Source: Seiridium cupressi (taxonomy: Eukaryota > Ascomycota > Sordariomycetes > Amphisphaeriales > Sporocadaceae). Taken from it: a stretch of DNA of 64,000 nucleotides. Location of the stretch: positions 310,001 through 374,000 of the forward strand of contig JARVKI010000010.1 in NCBI GenBank assembly GCA_036674765.1, read 5' to 3'. Positions 59,481 through 64,000 of the stretch are shown one piece after another (the first letter of the stretch is position 1; each line of letters opens with the position of its first letter). The notes beneath the pieces are model-generated. The model worked only from the letters and a program-made list of their open reading frames with translations, made no database searches and was not told the DNA's origin. A program made the translations under genes and the position numbers.

Positions 59481-60762
59481 ATGCGTCATCCGTGGATCTA
59501 TGCGGCCTTGGCTAACTTTCTTGTCTGTGCTGCGGCATCTCCGGATCGTAAAGGCCGTAATCACGAGATCCGCACGCAGGATGGTGTCAAGAGATCAACT
59601 TGTGTAGTATCCGCCGGGGGGAAGAACACGACTGATGATGCCCCCACTATCCTGGAGGCTTTCACCAAGTGCGTGACTCACGGCAGGATTGTGTTTCAGC
59701 CCACAACATATTACGTGAACAGTGTCCTGAACGTTAGGTGGCTCCAGGATATGGTTACAGATCTCTACGGGACACTGGAGGTAAGCAGATGCTGAAGTGA
59801 TTGATGTGATTCTCTATGGGTAGCAGTTGAACGCACGAAAAGGGGTAACCACCAATGCAAGAAGATCAGGATCCTGACTGATATTCAAATAAACAGTGGG
59901 GGAAAACATTAGCTATTGGTTGAACCATCCTCTCCCAGTCGGTTCCCAGAACAATCTACGGCATTCGCCCTCGGCGGTGACAATGTCCGTCTAGATACCT
60001 AGGTATGGTAGCGGTACCTTTTTTTTTTTCTTTTTTTTTTCTTTTTTTTTTTCTTTTTTTTTGCAATAGCGAAACCTGGTACACATGGATTCGAACGCAG
60101 CCAAACACATCCAACTTCTCGCGCCAGCCGCACACATTGACGCTCAAGAGTCTCACGAACTCCACAGTCCATAGTCTGAACTTCATCAGAAGCCAGATGT
60201 GGTAAAGCCCGTAATGTGTCCTCCCACCAAACATGGAGGCAAAGACTAAAAGAAACCAGTTATACTTCAAAACCTGGACTGTGGAGCAGAGCAAATATCC
60301 TCCGAATGGTGGAAGTGGTGGTTATGGCTGTAAGTGTCTTGCCTGTAACTTGAAAGCGCTTAGAAAATATATTTCGCTGCTGACATACCGCTACCGATAG
60401 ATGCCAAGGACCTCTACTTCAAAAACCTGACAGTAGAAGTTTAACCAGCGAAGCGGTCTCTATAGGGCAGTGTACTCACCTCGACGGTGCACCCGGCGCT
60501 AGCAATTGTACGAGTTCGCTGTTCCAGCTGCTGGGTATCACTGTCGAGGATTTGTACGGGAGCCACAACGTCACCCCGCGTTGGCAGTTTCCGTAGCAGT
60601 GCGGTTAACCCATGCACGAACATTGGTCTTCTCGACATCGACCTCAAGCTCTACAACAGTATTGTTGCTCCAGATTACCTCCTTGGCCACGTTGCGGAGG
60701 CAGGAGGATGGAATCGCACCAGATCCGTCTGCGAAGAGAGCAGTGCCATTGGGGAGTGTTAG
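59481..60762 (+). pseudogene. broken GH28 exo-polygalacturonase-like gene
   Basis: A secreted GH28 pectinase gene in decay. The intact first exon (59481-59780) has a signal peptide (MRHPWIYAALANFLVCAA), SAGGKNTTDDAPTILEAF and QPTTYYVNSVLNVRWLQDM, and a good donor. After the intron (59781-59896) the frame shifts at about 59905 to ISYWLNHPLPVGSQN and again near 59955 to STAFALGGDNVRLD. A T-rich tract at 60019-60062 interrupts GYGSGTF. The frame resumes as ETWYTWIRTQPNTSNF to a TAA at 60203-60205. The segment that should carry the catalytic NTDG and DD motifs is missing. YFKTWTVEQSKYPPNGG (60260) splices to YAKDLYFKNLTVEV. The C-terminus is readable across another shift as VNPCTNIGLLDIDLKLYNS to GEC at 60762. 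With the catalytic core gone it cannot be active. Confidence 0.85.
60019..60062. repeat. (T9-11 C) tract inside the GH28 relic
   Basis: Four T runs of 11, 10, 11 and 9 bases are separated by single Cs (60030, 60041, 60053). The tract is 44 nt and lies between GH28 codons for GYGSGT and NSETW, where homologous sequence has only a few residues. It looks like slippage expansion of a short Phe-codon T run. Confidence 0.85.
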
Positions 60763-63405
60763 AAACAAACGATGTCTTACTTTGACCAGTTGTATAGCTT
60801 GTTGCTTTTGCTTTGAGGACAAATCAACGTCGATGAGAGTCACGGTCTCATTTCTCGTCGTTGAATGTGCCTAATTCTCGCATCAAGAAGTTCATTTGTG
60901 TGCATTTACTCGAGCCGAGTCATCAATGTAGAGCCTAAAAAGCCATCGCGTATGGGGACATGGACTCTAGAGTATCGAATACACATTTTATAAAGAGTCA
61001 ACAGCGTCGGAGCCAAGGGCTCGAAATCAATACTATTGGAACAGAAACACACCCACTTACAATACAGGCTTCTAGAGGCATCACTCCGTTTGGAAAGTAT
61101 TCACACCGCTACATTCAGATACTCGATCAATTGATCCATCTATCCAAACAGACTCGTCCTATATTTATGAACATGCTGCATGCACTCGACTGCGAAATGG
61201 CTATCCCGACATACATGTCTTCGGGTCTAACTTAGGATTTAAGTTCATGTTACCTATGATACATACTGCTCGTGTTTTCCGGTAGTGGGCCCTGGGCACC
61301 TTTATAGAGGTTTCACCGTTCAGAAGTTTGGATATACTGTAGCCCATACTTATTTAAATAAGATGGAAGAACAATACGCTCAAACAACTTTGCTATAGAA
61401 TATGGTTGCACATCCCACCAGACCTCCTGGAATTTACATAATTCCTTGTCACACTGCCAAATCAGTTTATTGATCTGCTAGAGTACGCGAACTTTGGGCG
61501 GTATGCGAGGTCAGATCACGCTGATTGCCACTTAAAACCTCCTGAAGACAAGAGTCAAGAATAAACCTAATTATTAGTACATACCACCGGCGGTGCACCA
61601 AAGTCTTGACTCAAATGTCGTCCCCCTCCAAAAGCGTAATCGGAATAGGAACACTACTCTGACGTCCGGCTCGTAGAAGATCAAGTGTACATCATATGGA
61701 GTCCATTCAAAGGACACGCGCGTGAATGTACGCGCTATTTATAGGATCACACTATCATAAGAGTGATTTATTGTAATGTAATTCTTACAAGTGCTTGCTA
61801 CTATTTAGGCGGTCGGGCCTTTATAACCAGGTTAATTATAATAACGATAGATTACGTTGTTGATATAATATCTAAAAGCGCACGGAGATATACAGCTCTA
61901 TTTTTAGGGCGGAATATGGTAGGTGTATACTTGGGAATAATGATGTTTATTCATTGTATCCATATTCAGGTAATCTGTCAACGCCCACTGCGGTTTCAGT
62001 ATGGATAAATCAGTAGAATGCCATCAGATTCATCCTGCTAATCCGTGTGCCTCGACGGCTTTCTACGGAGAGCAAAACTTTCGCCTTTGGAATTAACTTG
62101 TCTATGAAGCCCTTCAGCACGTACCCATGTCTCGAAGTGTCCTCGTCCTCGTTCTTTTATCACTACTCACCGTCGGGGCCATGTAGCAAATTCCCAAATC
62201 ATGTCTGATGTGTGTTTCGTCGGGCGCACAAGCGGTCAGAAGGCTAGTGACTATTACCCATCTCCAACATGTCAAGGAAGTTTGACCGATTGCATGTTGG
62301 AATACCCAGCCACGAGTTTTGAAATTATTCCTAATACATATAGAATCTGCATTTCAAATAGTTCAAAGGAGGAGTGGCAAATAGGGTTCAATATGCGTTG
62401 GTTTGACCGTGGACTCTTGATGCAAATAACTAAAATGTACAGTGTATAACAGGCAACGATTCTGTATATCATTACACAAGCCATATGAGGCAGAAAGCTT
62501 TCGGCGGTATTTGAAAGGGTTGATGGGACCAAATACACGATGCTTGCATCCTAGATACTTGGCTTCACCTGTGGCACAGGTCAGACCCATTCCGGGTATT
62601 GCACCAACTAAGACCACCATTACCTACGACAGCTTCATCGAGATCCTTGAGCATGATCCGAAGTCGTCGAAGGCTATTAAGACACGCAGTACTGACTAAA
62701 TGGCATTTCCGGTCTTTGGGTGTACCAGGTCTGCCAGGTAAGCCTCAAAGATGGGCCTGGAAACGAACTGTGAATATATCAAGTGACACGTCTCGCTTGT
62801 TTTCCGTGCAACTAATCTAACGGCAGCCTCCAACTCCGGTTCGGTAATCACGGGTTAGTTGCGATGAGCAGCGCCGACCACAGCTGGCATTGAAGTTGAC
62901 AATCGCAGCTTGGGTCCGCTTAAGCAAGGAGGGGCTGGGAATAACCATTCAACCGATAACTGGCTCAGCCCCGCTAGTCCCAAAGTCGCCTTAGCGTCAG
63001 CCAGCTGCTCAAGGCACATTCTTGCGTCGGCGTGAAAGTGACAGACAGCTCTTCCTCGCTCTACAGCCTCCCGTATTCTGTCGAGATAATCATAAAAACA
63101 TCGCGTCTGAGGCCCGGTTGAATTCGTTTGAGCTGCACCAGATCCAGGAATGCCTGTTCGCGGTGGATTTGGATGAATTTCACGTTGACAAACGCTAGTT
63201 GCTGTTGGCTTCTCCCTTGCTCGATTCGACCTGGTCCATTTTTTTTTCGCGGTCGTTGCACCACACTCCATCCAGGCCAGTCAATCAATCAAATCCACGA
63301 CGTTTTTCCCCCTACCCGCTACCCGAGCGCGACGCAGTATCCAACGCGACGAACTAAGAAAGCCCACGACGACAACGTAGAGGGCCACCACCCATTGCCG
63401 CCAAC
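60763..63405. other. 2.6-kb gene-poor region
   Basis: No supportable gene. 61.7-62.5 kb is AT-rich. The right end (about 62850-63405) is the promoter and leader of the gene starting at 63406, with a T8-9 run at 63239-63248 and a C/T- and CG-rich leader. Short frames such as 62201-62449 and 62442-62699 have no recognisable domain. Confidence 0.5.
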
Positions 63406-64000
63406 ATGGCCTCGCCAGCCGTCGCATTCCCAAATGGCGTCCCCGAACCCGCGCATTCTCGCGACGTGGACATGACCGATGCGCAATCCACCGCAATCAA
63501 GCGCAAACGCGAGCCAAGCATTAACGGAGCTGCCCACGATGTGAAGGCGCAACCCACCACAAATGGCGACTCGCATCCGCCAAAGGACAACCAAGATGTC
63601 ATTCGCGACTATCTCTTCGTCCTCGAGGGGTGCGTATGATTCCTGTGATGCATCTGAAACACTTGGTCATGGCCATTTCAGCCGCGACAGCCGTGCTAAT
63701 ATCTTGCTCATCTTTTCAGATACGATGCGACGCCCTCGATCCTGAAGCGCCCGCTTCCCGAGCCAGAGCCTTCTGATGAGCCAGATGCCAAGCGCAAGAA
63801 GGCCGAAGATGATTCAGCACAACTTTCCGTCGCCGACAAAGCCGCTAAGGGCGAGTATGTCGACCTTGATGCGGTCGTATCTGACATCAAGGCTTCCGTG
63901 AAGGGCCAACTCGCGCAGCTGCGCGACATTGATGCCGATAAAGCCACGAAGGAAACCGATATCGCCATAGCGAAGACCATCGCCTTTGACCAAAAAGCGC
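63406..64000 (+). CDS. nuclear-type protein, N-terminal part (possibly Rxt3-like)
   Basis: The gene runs off the right edge. Exon 1 is 63406-63629, followed by a 90-nt intron (GTGCGT...TTTTCAG). Exon 2 starts at 63720 and stays open to 64000. The join reads DYLFVLEGYDATPSILKRPL. The visible 168 residues are polar with two nuclear-localisation-like patches (IKRKREPS and DAKRKKAED) and a helical segment near the end (YVDLDAVVSDIKASVKGQLA). The pattern faintly recalls the N-terminus of fungal Rxt3 proteins of the Rpd3L deacetylase complex, from memory of the family only; the diagnostic C-terminal domain would lie outside the window. Treat as a hypothetical nuclear protein unless the missing part confirms this. 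Confidence 0.6.

Noticed and set aside
62201..62699. Overlapping 80-codon frames in AT-rich sequence
   Set aside because: No recognisable domain and no support from splice signals.

Overview
The window looks like nuclear DNA of a filamentous ascomycete (Pezizomycotina; probably a plant-associated Sordariomycete, though the class is inference). Most genes carry several short introns of about 47-110 nt with GT...AG borders and CTAAC/CTGAC-like branch sites. The gene set is typical of such fungi: a SAGA subunit Spt7, a PEP4-type vacuolar protease, cytosolic SHMT, secreted glycoside hydrolases, a PTH11-like receptor, a Dal5-type MFS carrier and a NACHT-type STAND ATPase. I rebuilt exon joins by hand. 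Each intact multi-exon model below keeps frame to the stop codon.

Layout. 0.3-0.5 kb: a tRNA-Lys(CTT) and a decayed copy of it. 1.1-2.9 kb: PLP-dependent decarboxylase (-). 3.9-4.8 kb: VanZ-like membrane protein (-). 6.1-9.7 kb: Spt7 (+). 10.8-23.5 kb: a block of secreted enzymes, namely GH43 (-), a broken GNAT gene (-), a secreted alpha/beta hydrolase (+), GH29 alpha-L-fucosidase (-), and a divergently paired TIM-barrel-like protein (+) that fits no glycoside hydrolase family I can name. 23.9-30.4 kb: a 2,100-residue NACHT/helical-repeat protein (-). 30.4-34.5 kb: gene-poor.

34.5-39.7 kb: PTH11/SAT4-type 7TM protein (-), omega-like GST (-) and SHMT (-). 39.7-43.0 kb: gene-poor. 43.0-46.5 kb: MFS carrier (+) tail-to-tail with a soluble fumarate reductase (-). 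48.1-51.1 kb: vacuolar aspartic protease (+) and an APH-fold kinase-like protein (-). 51.7-60.8 kb: a decay zone with an MFS remnant, a broken DUF1399/glycine-rich-domain gene and a broken GH28 pectinase, among which sit an F-box-like protein (+) and a GNAT acetyltransferase (-). 63.4 kb to the end: the start of a nuclear-looking protein that leaves the window.

The most interesting parts are the 10.8-23.5 kb enzyme block with its unassigned hydrolase-like member, and the run of decayed genes at 51.7-60.8 kb, where a T-rich tract sits inside the GH28 coding frame. I found no CRISPR array, rRNA gene or intact transposon.
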